From: Planotetraspora silvatica
GTDB lineage: Bacteria; Actinomycetota; Actinomycetes; Streptosporangiales; Streptosporangiaceae
DNA length: 64,000 nt
NCBI RefSeq assembly: GCF_016863315.1
Contig: NZ_BOOQ01000019.1
Span: forward strand, 124,001 to 188,000
Direction of reading: 5' to 3'
Below are positions 26,767 to 33,559 of the stretch, piece after piece. A model generated the notes under the pieces. The model worked only from the letters and a program-made list of their open reading frames with translations. It ran no database searches and was not told the DNA's origin. The position numbers and the translations under genes were made by a program. Positions within the stretch are counted from its first letter, which is position 1, and each line of letters begins with the position of its first letter.

Positions 26767-27234
26767 TCACGTTCCGAACCAGCTGACGGTATCGACGCGT
26801 AGCTCGGTGGAGCCTACGGCTGTCCGCAGTGCGTCTTCCAGATCGGCCAGGCGGTCGACGCCGAGGGCGGCCGCCCAGTCGGCACGCAGCTCATCGAAGA
26901 TGATCGCGGATCGGCCGAGCGCGTCGACGCCGCGGGGAGTGAGACGGATGAGCTTGCGCCGCCCGTCCACCGGATCATCCACCCGTTCGACATATCCGAG
27001 TTCCTCGAGCCGATCGACGGTCTTGCCTGCGGCCTGCTTGGACACGCCGAGCCTGCGGCCCAGTTCCGTGGCCGACGCGCCGTCGAGGCCGACGGCCTGC
27101 ATCGCGAACCCGTGCACCGGCCGCATGTCCGGGTGGCCCTGGCGGGCCAGCTCAGCGTGGAGCCGATCGATGAGCGCGCGGAAGCCCGCGAGCAGCAGCA
27201 GCGGCAACTCGAAGCCGGGACGGTCCTCAGTCAT
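26767..27234 (-). CDS. MarR-family transcriptional regulator, 155 aa
   Basis: Winged-helix regulator of the MarR family. The recognition region reads ASATELGRRLGVSKQAAGKT at residues about 60-79, followed by the wing VERVDDPVDGRRKLIRLTPR. The length is normal. The start is taken at ATG 27234, directly at the edge of the divergent promoter shared with the AhpD-like gene; longer starts are possible but would enter the operator region. MarR proteins of this type commonly repress an adjacent divergent enzyme gene in response to phenolics or oxidants, which fits the peroxidase-like CxxC protein next door. Confidence 0.92.
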   Translation of the reverse strand: MTEDRPGFELPLLLLAGFRALIDRLHAELARQGHPDMRPVHGFAMQAVGLDGASATELGRRLGVSKQAAGKTVDRLEELGYVERVDDPVDGRRKLIRLTPRGVDALGRSAIIFDELRADWAAALGVDRLADLEDALRTAVGSTELRVDTVSWFGT

Positions 27235-27242
27235 TGCACAAC

Positions 27243-27272
27243 TCGACAACCTGGTTTACCATTTCGACAACC
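27243..27272. promoter_or_regulatory. Candidate MarR operator: two TCGACAACC direct repeats 21 bp apart
   Basis: TCGACAACC occurs at 27243-27251 and 27264-27272, a register of exactly two helical turns. It lies between the MarR gene and the divergent AhpD-like gene. A small dyad AACC-T-GGTT overlaps the first copy. Binding by the MarR protein is inferred. Confidence 0.5.
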
Positions 27273-27302
27273 ACGTTGCCTACTTTAGTGCGAGGAACCG
27301 TC

Positions 27303-27857
27303 ATGACCTTCACCGACCACACGATCGAGTCGGCCCCGGCCGCCGCCCGCCGCTCCATGGAGGCCGTACTCGAGCACCAGGGATATCTGCCCTCGGCCGT
27401 TGGCCGTCTCGCCGGCTCACCCCAACTCCTCAACGGTTTCCTGCAGATCAGCGGCCTGTTCGAGACGACGACCCTGGAACCGATCACCCGCGAGGTCGTC
27501 ATCATGACCATCGCGACGCGCAACGGCTGCCACCTGTGCGTCGCCATGCACTCGGCCAACCTCACCTCCCTGGGCGCCGACCCCGCCCTGATCGCCGCGT
27601 TGCGGGAACAGCGGTCGCTGGACGACGCCCGACTCGAAGCCATCCGGCTGTTCACCCTGGACGTGGTCGCCACCTCCGGAGCGGTCACCCCGGACACGTT
27701 GCGCTCGTTCTTTGAGCACGGCTACACCGAGCAGAACGCACTGGAGGTGGTCCTCGGCATCGGCGCCTACACCTTGTCCACGCTGGCCAATCGGATGACC
27801 GGCGCACCCGTCGACGAGGCCCTTCAGGCCTTCGCCTGGAGCGAGCACGCCGCCTGA
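27303..27857 (+). CDS. Carboxymuconolactone decarboxylase/AhpD-family protein, 184 aa
   Basis: All-helical alkylhydroperoxidase-D-like protein. The active-site signature CHLCVAMH (CxxCxxxH) stands at residues about 78-85, with the upstream ITREVVIMTIATRNG helix that normally carries the conserved Glu. AhpD-type proteins use this dithiol in peroxide or thiol metabolism. The start is ATG 27303, preceded by GAGGAA; the frame is open further upstream, but that part overlaps the operator. It is divergent from and probably repressed by the MarR protein. A second protein of this superfamily, with a different active-site layout, lies at the right end of the window. Confidence 0.92.
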   Translation: MTFTDHTIESAPAAARRSMEAVLEHQGYLPSAVGRLAGSPQLLNGFLQISGLFETTTLEPITREVVIMTIATRNGCHLCVAMHSANLTSLGADPALIAALREQRSLDDARLEAIRLFTLDVVATSGAVTPDTLRSFFEHGYTEQNALEVVLGIGAYTLSTLANRMTGAPVDEALQAFAWSEHAA

Positions 27858-27939
27858 CCGAGCAGTTCAGCTCGAACCAGCGACAAACCCACCCAACGAG
27901 CGAAGCCGGTTCCAGAGAATGACCCACGGACCAAAGAAT

Positions 27940-28195
27940 CGGGCATATCGCTCATATATGTACATTCAGAATGCGACATATACGACAATCTATATCATAA
28001 TGATCAAGACTGACCTAAAGTAGTTAATAACCAGATAAGCAAGACCCAACATCCCGTGATCATCGTTTATCACCCTCTCAGCGCGGAAAATAAGACAAAG
28101 CAGGCATTGCCTATCAAAGGCGGCCTGACGGACATTTTCCACATCATTGGGAAAACGTCGCAGCGTAGAGAAATCAAACCTTTCACGGGGGAAAA
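27940..28195 (+). promoter_or_regulatory. Conserved AT-rich leader, copy A
   Basis: An AT-rich stretch quite unlike the surrounding DNA precedes the small secreted protein at 28196. It shares ordered blocks with the leader at 30058-30314: AATGCGACATA-N-A-N-GACA, AATAA, AGATAAGCA, GATCATCGTTT, GGAAAA-N-AAGACAA, CCTGA, ACATTTTCCA and finally CTTTC-NN-GGGGGAAA just before the ATG. The ACATTTTCC block can pair with GGAAAACGT nine bases on (one A-C mismatch in this copy) to make a hairpin at about 28132-28159. The role is unknown: possible cis-acting RNA, protein-binding leader, or both. No known riboswitch class was recognised. Confidence 0.7.
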
Positions 28196-28549
28196 ATGCC
28201 CAACTTCAAGAGCCTCGTCGGGGTTCTCGCCATCAGCACCGCGCTGACCGGCGGGGCCGTCGCGCTCGGCACCGCGGTCACCACCAGTGCGGCGAACGCC
28301 AGCACTGTCATGGGTTGCGGCGGCGGCTGCGGAGGTGGCGGTTGCGGATGGGGCCGCGGGCACCGCAACCACAACCGCAACTTCAACCACCAGCGGCAGC
28401 ACACCCGTCAGCGCCAGCACCAGAACCAGCACCTGCTGCGCGACTTCACGCTGATCGTGACGCCGTTCCAATCGAGCGACAACCAGGCCACTCCGTGGCA
28501 GAGGCAGACCACCGACTCGGCGGCCCGCCCGATGGCCGGCCTGAACTGA
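28196..28549 (+). CDS. Small secreted Gly/Cys/His/Gln-rich protein, paralogue A, 117 aa
   Basis: I do not recognise the family. A Sec-type signal peptide (residues 1-36) reads KSLVGVLAISTALTGGAVAL and ends near AANA. The mature protein starts STVMGCGGGCGGGGCGWGRG, with three Cys among glycines. A basic His/Asn/Gln/Arg-rich stretch follows (HRNHNRNFNHQRQHTRQRQ) and then the conserved tail LLRDFTLIVTPFQ. The composition suggests metal, surface or nucleic-acid binding. GGGGGAAAA stands directly before the ATG. A close paralogue lies 2.1 kb downstream behind the same leader, with the SUKH gene between them. A strong terminator follows. Confidence 0.8.
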   Translation: MPNFKSLVGVLAISTALTGGAVALGTAVTTSAANASTVMGCGGGCGGGGCGWGRGHRNHNRNFNHQRQHTRQRQHQNQHLLRDFTLIVTPFQSSDNQATPWQRQTTDSAARPMAGLN

Positions 28550-28637
28550 CAATCGAAGCCATGAATGTGCCGTACCCGACCGTTTCCCGGAGGGCCGACC
28601 TGACGGCGAGCGCCGTCTAGTCCTCTCGGATCGGCCG

Positions 28638-28686
28638 GAAGCCGGCCGCCGACGATCAACGTTTTGCTTCGTCGGCGGCCGGCTTC
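28638..28686. terminator. Strong hairpin terminator after paralogue A
   Basis: A perfect 18-bp stem (GAAGCCGGCCGCCGACGA at 28638-28655 and its complement at 28669-28686) with a 13-base loop, about 90 bp after the stop codon. The rest of the gap to 28901 contains a run of ten C (28799-28808) and a possible -10 TAAGAT (28888-28893) before the SUKH gene; I see no other gene in it. Confidence 0.85.
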
Positions 28687-28901
28687 TCGCGTCGGCGGCC
28701 TCACCCGAGGAATGACACGACCACAGCCACCCACTGCGGTCCGCCCCGGCACACCACCGCACATAGCGCCAGAGACCCGGCTGAGACGCCGGGCGCCGCC
28801 CCCCCCCCGTACGCCCCCGAAGAACCGAGCGATCAGGTTATTGCGTGGACTGGGTCCGTTAGCGGTCAGGAGCGCGCCTTGCCTGGCTAAGATCGCCGGC
28901 T

Positions 28902-29741
28902 ATGACGACGATCGACAGGTTGGTACGCCTTGCGGCGCCCCCGAAGTCGCCGGTCGACGCGGGCGAGGACTGGGCCGTGGCCGAGGCGGAGTTGGGCCTG
29001 GAACTGCCTTCCGACTTCAAGGAGCTGGTCCGGCGGTACGGCGTCGGCAACTTCTGCGATTACCTTTTCACGCATCCGATGCGGTCTTTGATCGACTCCA
29101 ACCTGGAACTGCTGGAGGCGAACCGGCTCGACCGGGTGGAGTACCCGAGTTGGTATCGGTATCCGCTCTATCCAGAACCGGGCGGGCTGCTGCTCTGGGG
29201 GGCGACCTCCAGCGGCGATCGGCTGTGCTGGCTCACGGGAGGCCATCCGGATTCCTGGCCGGTGGTGGTGTGGAATCCGCGCGATCCCGAGTTCCTCCCG
29301 CAGGACGTGGGCGTGGTCGAATTCATCGAGGCTGGAGTCAGCGGACGGACCGAGTTGTTCTTCGACGAAGACGAGGAGGACAAAACCGCGTGGTTCGAGC
29401 CTTACAGAGAACTGGCCGAGGTCTATGTCCGGCTGGCCGACGGCGAATTCACCTACCTTGATCGTCTTCGGATCTTGCGTGAGGCGCTGGCACCCACGGC
29501 CAACCGGGGAAGCGTGGAGACCCTGGACGGACACCGGCAAGATCACTTCGCCGCCACCGAGGCGCTGTGGAACGTGACCTACGAGACGATGTACGGCCAC
29601 CAGATCCGGATCGCGTTCCCCCCCGACGACGAAGACAAGGTTCGTATCAAGATCATGGCTGCTGTCGAGTCCATGGGATGCCGGGTGCTGTCCGCGAGCC
29701 GCGCCGATGGAGCGCCGGTTTGGGTCGTCGGCACGACCTGA
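28902..29741 (+). CDS. SMI1/KNR4 (SUKH) family protein, 279 aa
   Basis: The N-terminal 150 residues match the SUKH fold: AEAELGLELPSDFKELVRRY, then GLLLWGATSSGDRLCWLTGG and VVVWNPRDPEF. The C-terminal 100 residues are less typical and contain a second alpha/beta unit. SUKH proteins are best known as immunity proteins for polymorphic nuclease or deaminase toxins, but many stand alone as regulators. No toxin gene is adjacent here; instead it sits between the two paralogous secreted proteins. A TAAGAT -10 ends eight bases before the ATG and there is no ribosome site, so a leaderless mRNA is likely. Confidence 0.85.
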   Translation: MTTIDRLVRLAAPPKSPVDAGEDWAVAEAELGLELPSDFKELVRRYGVGNFCDYLFTHPMRSLIDSNLELLEANRLDRVEYPSWYRYPLYPEPGGLLLWGATSSGDRLCWLTGGHPDSWPVVVWNPRDPEFLPQDVGVVEFIEAGVSGRTELFFDEDEEDKTAWFEPYRELAEVYVRLADGEFTYLDRLRILREALAPTANRGSVETLDGHRQDHFAATEALWNVTYETMYGHQIRIAFPPDDEDKVRIKIMAAVESMGCRVLSASRADGAPVWVVGTT

Positions 29742-29791
29742 CCTGGTACGACTAGCTCGCTCCGCCGCGACCAAGGCCACCGTCGCCGTCG

Positions 29792-29890
29792 TCAGCGGCC
29801 GGGTTTCTCGAATGGGCCCTGGTCGTCCAGGCTTCCCATGGTCAGGTTGACGGTGGTTCCCGTCATCCCGCTCGCGTTGCCGGACGCCAT
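29792..29890 (-). CDS. Candidate 32-aa small protein
   Basis: A short minus-strand frame starts at ATG 29890 with AAAGGA seven bases before the spacer and ends at TGA 29792. The peptide opens MASGNASGMTGTTVNLTMG and ends DDQGPFEKPGR. It has no Cys and no signal peptide. The good ribosome site and normal codon usage argue for translation, but length and lack of homology make this tentative. It lies in the 573-bp gap between the SUKH gene and the second leader. Its own upstream DNA (29891-30057) has no obvious promoter. Confidence 0.3.
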   Translation of the reverse strand: MASGNASGMTGTTVNLTMGSLDDQGPFEKPGR

Positions 29891-30057
29891 GAAGGGTCCT
29901 TTCCGGCCTTCGCTCACGAGGTGGGCACAGGTGCGACCGCCGCCGAGGCACGATTGCCGGACCCCCTTGCGGTCAGGCACCTCTCCTTGACCTCCAAACC
30001 CTCGACTGCGACGCGGAATCCGCCCCTCTCGAGATGCGATCCACAGATTGATAAATC

Positions 30058-30314
30058 CGGAATATCACCCATATTCGGATACGTGAAATGCGACATAAAT
30101 GACATTTCATCGCAAGGTGCACCCTAGCGGCCCAACGTCGTCAATAAAGAGATAAGCAGGCTGCAAAAGCCGCCGATCATCGTTTGTCGCGCAGGCGACG
30201 AGGAAAACAAGACAATGCATGGATGATCCGCCAAGGATCACCTGAAAAACATTTTCCAGATTATTTGGAAAATGTCAGCGCATAGGGCACAAGTCCTTTC
30301 AAGGGGGAAATGAA
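30058..30314 (+). promoter_or_regulatory. Conserved AT-rich leader, copy B
   Basis: Second copy of the leader described at 27940-28195, with the same blocks in the same order and nearly the same spacing. In this copy the terminal hairpin is perfect: ACATTTTCC (30249-30257) pairs with GGAAAATGT around a nine-base loop. Sequence between blocks has drifted, so the blocks are likely under selection. An extra out-of-frame ATG (30310) lies five bases before the true start. Confidence 0.7.
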
Positions 30315-30737
30315 ATGCCCAACTTCAAGAGCCTCGTCGGCGTTCTCGCCATCAGCACCGCGCTGACCGGCGGAGCCGTCGCCCTCGGTGCCGCTGTCAC
30401 CAGCAGCGCCGCGAACGCCACCACCGTCATGGGCTGCGGCGGCGGCGGCTGCGGCGGCGGTGGCTGGGGCCGGGGTCACCGGAACAGCAACCACAACTGG
30501 AGCCGCAACCAGGCGCGTCAGCACGAGCGCCAGCACCAGCACCAGCGCCAGTACCTGCTCCGCGACTTCACCCTGCTCGTGACGCCCTTCCAGAAGAGCG
30601 AGAACCAGGCCATCACGCAGCAGAAGCAGGACACCGACTCCAAGTCGAAGGCGGAGGCCGAGGACTACTACGGGGGGGCGCCCCGTCCGGTCGCCACGGT
30701 GACCGTCACGCAGGTTCCGCCCCTCCCGGCGGCGTGA
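30315..30737 (+). CDS. Small secreted Gly/Cys/His/Gln-rich protein, paralogue B, 140 aa
   Basis: Paralogue of the 28196 protein. The signal peptide is almost identical (MPNFKSLVGVLAISTALTGG), then the mature start TTVMGCGGGGCGGGGWGRGH with two Cys instead of three. A His/Asn/Gln/Arg-rich stretch (NQARQHERQHQHQRQ) and the shared tail LLRDFTLLVTPFQ follow. It carries a longer C-terminus (KAEAEDYYGGAPRPVATV) absent from paralogue A. Family and function are unknown. Conservation of the signal peptide, glycine/Cys cluster and tail, with a variable middle, points to retained function in both. Translation likely begins at ATG 30315 after AGGGGGAAA. A terminator hairpin follows the stop closely. Confidence 0.8.
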   Translation: MPNFKSLVGVLAISTALTGGAVALGAAVTSSAANATTVMGCGGGGCGGGGWGRGHRNSNHNWSRNQARQHERQHQHQRQYLLRDFTLLVTPFQKSENQAITQQKQDTDSKSKAEAEDYYGGAPRPVATVTVTQVPPLPAA

Positions 30738-30746
30738 TCCTGTGAT

Positions 30747-30785
30747 CGAGGCCTCCCCGGTGGGCTATCTACCGGGGAGACCTCG
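30747..30785. terminator. Hairpin terminator after paralogue B
   Basis: A 15-bp stem with one mismatch (CGAGGCCTCCCCGGT against ACCGGGGAGACCTCG) and a nine-base loop, starting nine bases after the stop codon. It also lies 80 bp from the convergent MFS gene and may serve both. Confidence 0.75.
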
Positions 30786-30864
30786 GTCCCGCTGTCCGGC
30801 GCCTTTCATCCGGAGCACTCGTCCGCTCCACCGGCCGGGACGCGCCGGCCGGCGGAAGCGGCGG

Positions 30865-32535
30865 TCACGTCTGAGATTGGAGTGCGGCCAACTCCCGGGC
30901 GACGGCGCGCTCGTGCTCTTCGGCGTCCTCCCGTGCCCGTCGGGGACTCCAGCGCCCGGTCATGACGAAGATGAACGGCAGGAAGACGATCTGTCCGGCG
31001 AGGCACACCCACCACCAGGTCTGCCACTGACCCGGCCCTTCCAGCGACGCCTTCTGGACCTCGGCCCCGTGCTCCTGCAGAACCTTGAGCTGCGGCCCCG
31101 CCTGCTGGACGACGGCGAGGTCGGCGGCGCCCACCTCCTGGGCCGCCCGGGCCGCGAGGTCCGGCGGAACGGAACCCGCCGGGTGTTCGGCCAGTTCGGC
31201 GAAGATCTGCGGATGGGCGTTCACGATGGCCAGCGCGGGGGCCGCCTGTGCCTGAGCGGCCTGCACCTCGGCTCCGTGCTCCACGAGCGGGGTGACGGCG
31301 GTCACCACGATCGGCACGAACGCGGCCGAGACGGCCACGACGATGCGCAGGATCCATCCCCAGACGGCGAGGCCGGTCGCGGTCGCGGCGGGATTGTGCC
31401 TCTCGACGGTCTCGGTGAAGCTCGCCATCCAGGGGGCGTACGTCAGGCCGCCGAGTATGCCGATCGCGACGAACAGCGCGGCGAACGTGGAGTACTCGGT
31501 GTCCGGGTGGGTGGCGAGTGTCGCGAAGATCGCGGTGACGACGGCCGACCCGATGCCGCCGACGAGCATCAACGGCTTGCGGACGCCGAGCCGGTCCGAC
31601 AACAGGCCCGCCAGGACGAGCGCGACGGCGTTGGCCGCCCAGTACCAGTTGGCGAGCCCGTTGGCGCGCTGCTCGCTGTAGCCGAACGTCGAGGAGAAGT
31701 AGATGACGAAGTTGCCGACGGCCGCGTAGTACAGCAGCAGGTAGACGCTGATGGCGAAGGCCGAGCCGACCACGTCCAGCCGGAGCATCTGCCGCCAGTG
31801 CCCGGAGGCCTGCTGTTCGGCGTCGATGCCCCGGGCACGCGCTTCGATCAGGGCGCGGTCGCGCATGCTGACCATGACCTGATCGCGCAGCCGCGGTGAC
31901 AGCTCACGCAGACCGAACAGCGCGATGACGAACACCACCAGGGCGCTGATCCCGGAGTAGCGGAGCTCGTCCTGCCAGGTCGAGGTGTCGAGGGTCGCGC
32001 TGGTGATGCTCGTGACCACGAGGCTTCCGATGACCGGGCCCATCGTCCAGTAGCCCATGGCGGTGGCACGGCCGAGCTGCGGGGAGAAGTCGCGGATCAG
32101 GGCAGGGGTGGCGACCAGGACGATGCCCTCGATGAAGCTGAGCACGGCGAACAACACCAGGTAGACGGTCTTGTTCGGCGAGCTCGGCAGGACCAGGACC
32201 AGGACCCCGGCGACCAGCAGGCCGTACACGACGAGGTTCGCGCGGCCCCAGCGGTCGGCGAGCCCGGCGAGCAGCGACGCGAACGCGCCGATGGCGTTGC
32301 CGACGACCGACAGCCAGATGAAGTAGCCGAAAGTCATCTCATAGTGCGTGATGATCGAGGTGGCGACGGCGTACTGGATGTAGAGCAGGTAGTACAGCAC
32401 GATCGTGGTGACGACCACGATCGCCAGATAGGCGTAGCGGCGGCCCGACTCGGGATAGTGCGCGAGGTCGCGGCGCCACAACCGGCCCGCGAGACCTGGT
32501 GTGGCGGCGTCGTCGGCGGATGTGGAAACAGTCAC
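30865..32535 (-). CDS. MFS transporter with large late insertion, 556 aa
   Basis: Major facilitator permease. The first helices begin at YLAIVVVTTIVLYYLLYIQY, and the signature between helices 2 and 3 reads LLAGLADRWGRANLV (GxxxDRxGR). Helices 1-10 run to about residue 420. Then comes an unusual stretch of about 85 Ala/Gln/Val-rich residues with two EHGAEVQ copies before the final hydrophobic segment WWWVCLAGQIVFLPFIFVM. The start is GTG 32535 with AGGGAG upstream. It is the last gene of a three-gene minus-strand operon with the PTE-like hydrolase and acyl-CoA ligase, so it probably imports their organic acid or lactone substrate. Confidence 0.88.
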   Translation of the reverse strand: MTVSTSADDAATPGLAGRLWRRDLAHYPESGRRYAYLAIVVVTTIVLYYLLYIQYAVATSIITHYEMTFGYFIWLSVVGNAIGAFASLLAGLADRWGRANLVVYGLLVAGVLVLVLPSSPNKTVYLVLFAVLSFIEGIVLVATPALIRDFSPQLGRATAMGYWTMGPVIGSLVVTSITSATLDTSTWQDELRYSGISALVVFVIALFGLRELSPRLRDQVMVSMRDRALIEARARGIDAEQQASGHWRQMLRLDVVGSAFAISVYLLLYYAAVGNFVIYFSSTFGYSEQRANGLANWYWAANAVALVLAGLLSDRLGVRKPLMLVGGIGSAVVTAIFATLATHPDTEYSTFAALFVAIGILGGLTYAPWMASFTETVERHNPAATATGLAVWGWILRIVVAVSAAFVPIVVTAVTPLVEHGAEVQAAQAQAAPALAIVNAHPQIFAELAEHPAGSVPPDLAARAAQEVGAADLAVVQQAGPQLKVLQEHGAEVQKASLEGPGQWQTWWWVCLAGQIVFLPFIFVMTGRWSPRRAREDAEEHERAVARELAALQSQT

Positions 32536-32575
32536 ATTGGACTCCCTGGGTTTGTCTCCCCCGAGAACCGGAAAC

Positions 32576-33559
32576 TCAGGATGCTTCGAAGAAACGGCGG
32601 GGAACGTCCAGAAGCATCGAGCTGATCTGCTCGTCCACCACACCCTTCTCCCGCAGGTACGGCAGGACCTCCTGGCCGAGGTGCAGGTAGTGCCACTGGG
32701 GCAGGAAGGGCATCACGTTCGGGTCGATCCAGTCGATGTAGCAGGCCGCGTCCTGCGACAGCACCATGCGGTCGGCGTAGCCGCGGCGGCACATCTCGAC
32801 CACGGTGTCGGCGCGCGCCTCGAAGGTGGTGTCCTGGTAGAGGCCGAACCGGTCCATACCCAGGACGAACCCGGCGTCGGCGAGCTCCGCCAGATGGTCG
32901 CAGTCGGTGGTGTCGCCGCTGTGCCCGAGAACGATCCGGGACGGTTCGACGCCTTCCTCCTCGCACATCACCTTCTTGACCAGGGCTCCGGCCCGGGATC
33001 GCGGGTGGGTGTGGACGGTGATCGGCGCCCCGGTGCGATGGTGGGCGAGGGCGACGGCGCGCATCACCCGCTCGACGCCCGGCGTCAGCCCCTCATGGTC
33101 GATCGCGCACTTGAGCATCCCTGCCTTGACGCCCGTGCCGGCTATGCCGTCGGTGAGGTCGGTGACGAACATGTCGACCATCGGGTCCGGGATCTCGGTG
33201 CCGAGCACCGCGTTGAGGGCCGGACCACGGTGGAGGAAGAAGAACGGGACGCTGTCGTAGGTGTAGACCCCGGTCGCCACCACGATGTTGAGCTCCGGCA
33301 CCTGCTCGGCGATCCGCTGGATCCGCGGGATGTACCGGCCGAGCCCGATCACCGTCGGGTCGACGATCGTCTTGACGCCCTGCGCGGCCAGGGCGCGCAA
33401 CTTGGCGATCGCGTCGGCGATCCGCTCGTCCTCGTCGCCCCATTCGCCGGGATGGTTCAGCTGGACGTCGGCGGTGAGGACGAAGATGTGCTCGTGCATA
33501 TACGTGCGGCCGAGCTCGGCGGTGTCCACGGGGCCCTGGACGGTGTTGACGAGACTCAT
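32576..33559 (-). CDS. Phosphotriesterase-family metal hydrolase (lactonase-like), 327 aa
   Basis: Amidohydrolase-superfamily TIM barrel of the PTE family. The first metal pair is in YMHEHIFV (HxH), the probable carboxylated Lys is in AGMLKCAID, further His ligands are in VHTHPRS and LGHSGDTTD, and the final Asp is in LSQDAACYI. The length fits PTE-like lactonases. The ATG overlaps the stop of the acyl-CoA ligase (ATGA), so both proteins are made together. PTE homologues in such operons usually open lactones rather than phosphotriesters; the released hydroxy acid could then be activated by the ligase. The exact substrate is unknown. Confidence 0.9.
   Translation of the reverse strand: MSLVNTVQGPVDTAELGRTYMHEHIFVLTADVQLNHPGEWGDEDERIADAIAKLRALAAQGVKTIVDPTVIGLGRYIPRIQRIAEQVPELNIVVATGVYTYDSVPFFFLHRGPALNAVLGTEIPDPMVDMFVTDLTDGIAGTGVKAGMLKCAIDHEGLTPGVERVMRAVALAHHRTGAPITVHTHPRSRAGALVKKVMCEEEGVEPSRIVLGHSGDTTDCDHLAELADAGFVLGMDRFGLYQDTTFEARADTVVEMCRRGYADRMVLSQDAACYIDWIDPNVMPFLPQWHYLHLGQEVLPYLREKGVVDEQISSMLLDVPRRFFEAS

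Noticed and set aside
27940-28195. Known riboswitch (c-di-AMP ydaO, c-di-GMP, cobalamin) before the small secreted proteins
   Set aside because: None of the consensus cores of these classes could be found in either leader copy.
28196-28549. Chaplin or lanthipeptide precursor
   Set aside because: It lacks the chaplin hydrophobic domain with its two Cys, and no modifying enzyme is nearby.
28799-28808. Run of ten C as a phase-variation tract
   Set aside because: It lies in a non-coding gap, not in a gene or between promoter elements.
29914-30127. Short frames on both strands within leader B
   Set aside because: They lack ribosome sites, differ from leader A at the protein level and overlap the conserved DNA blocks.
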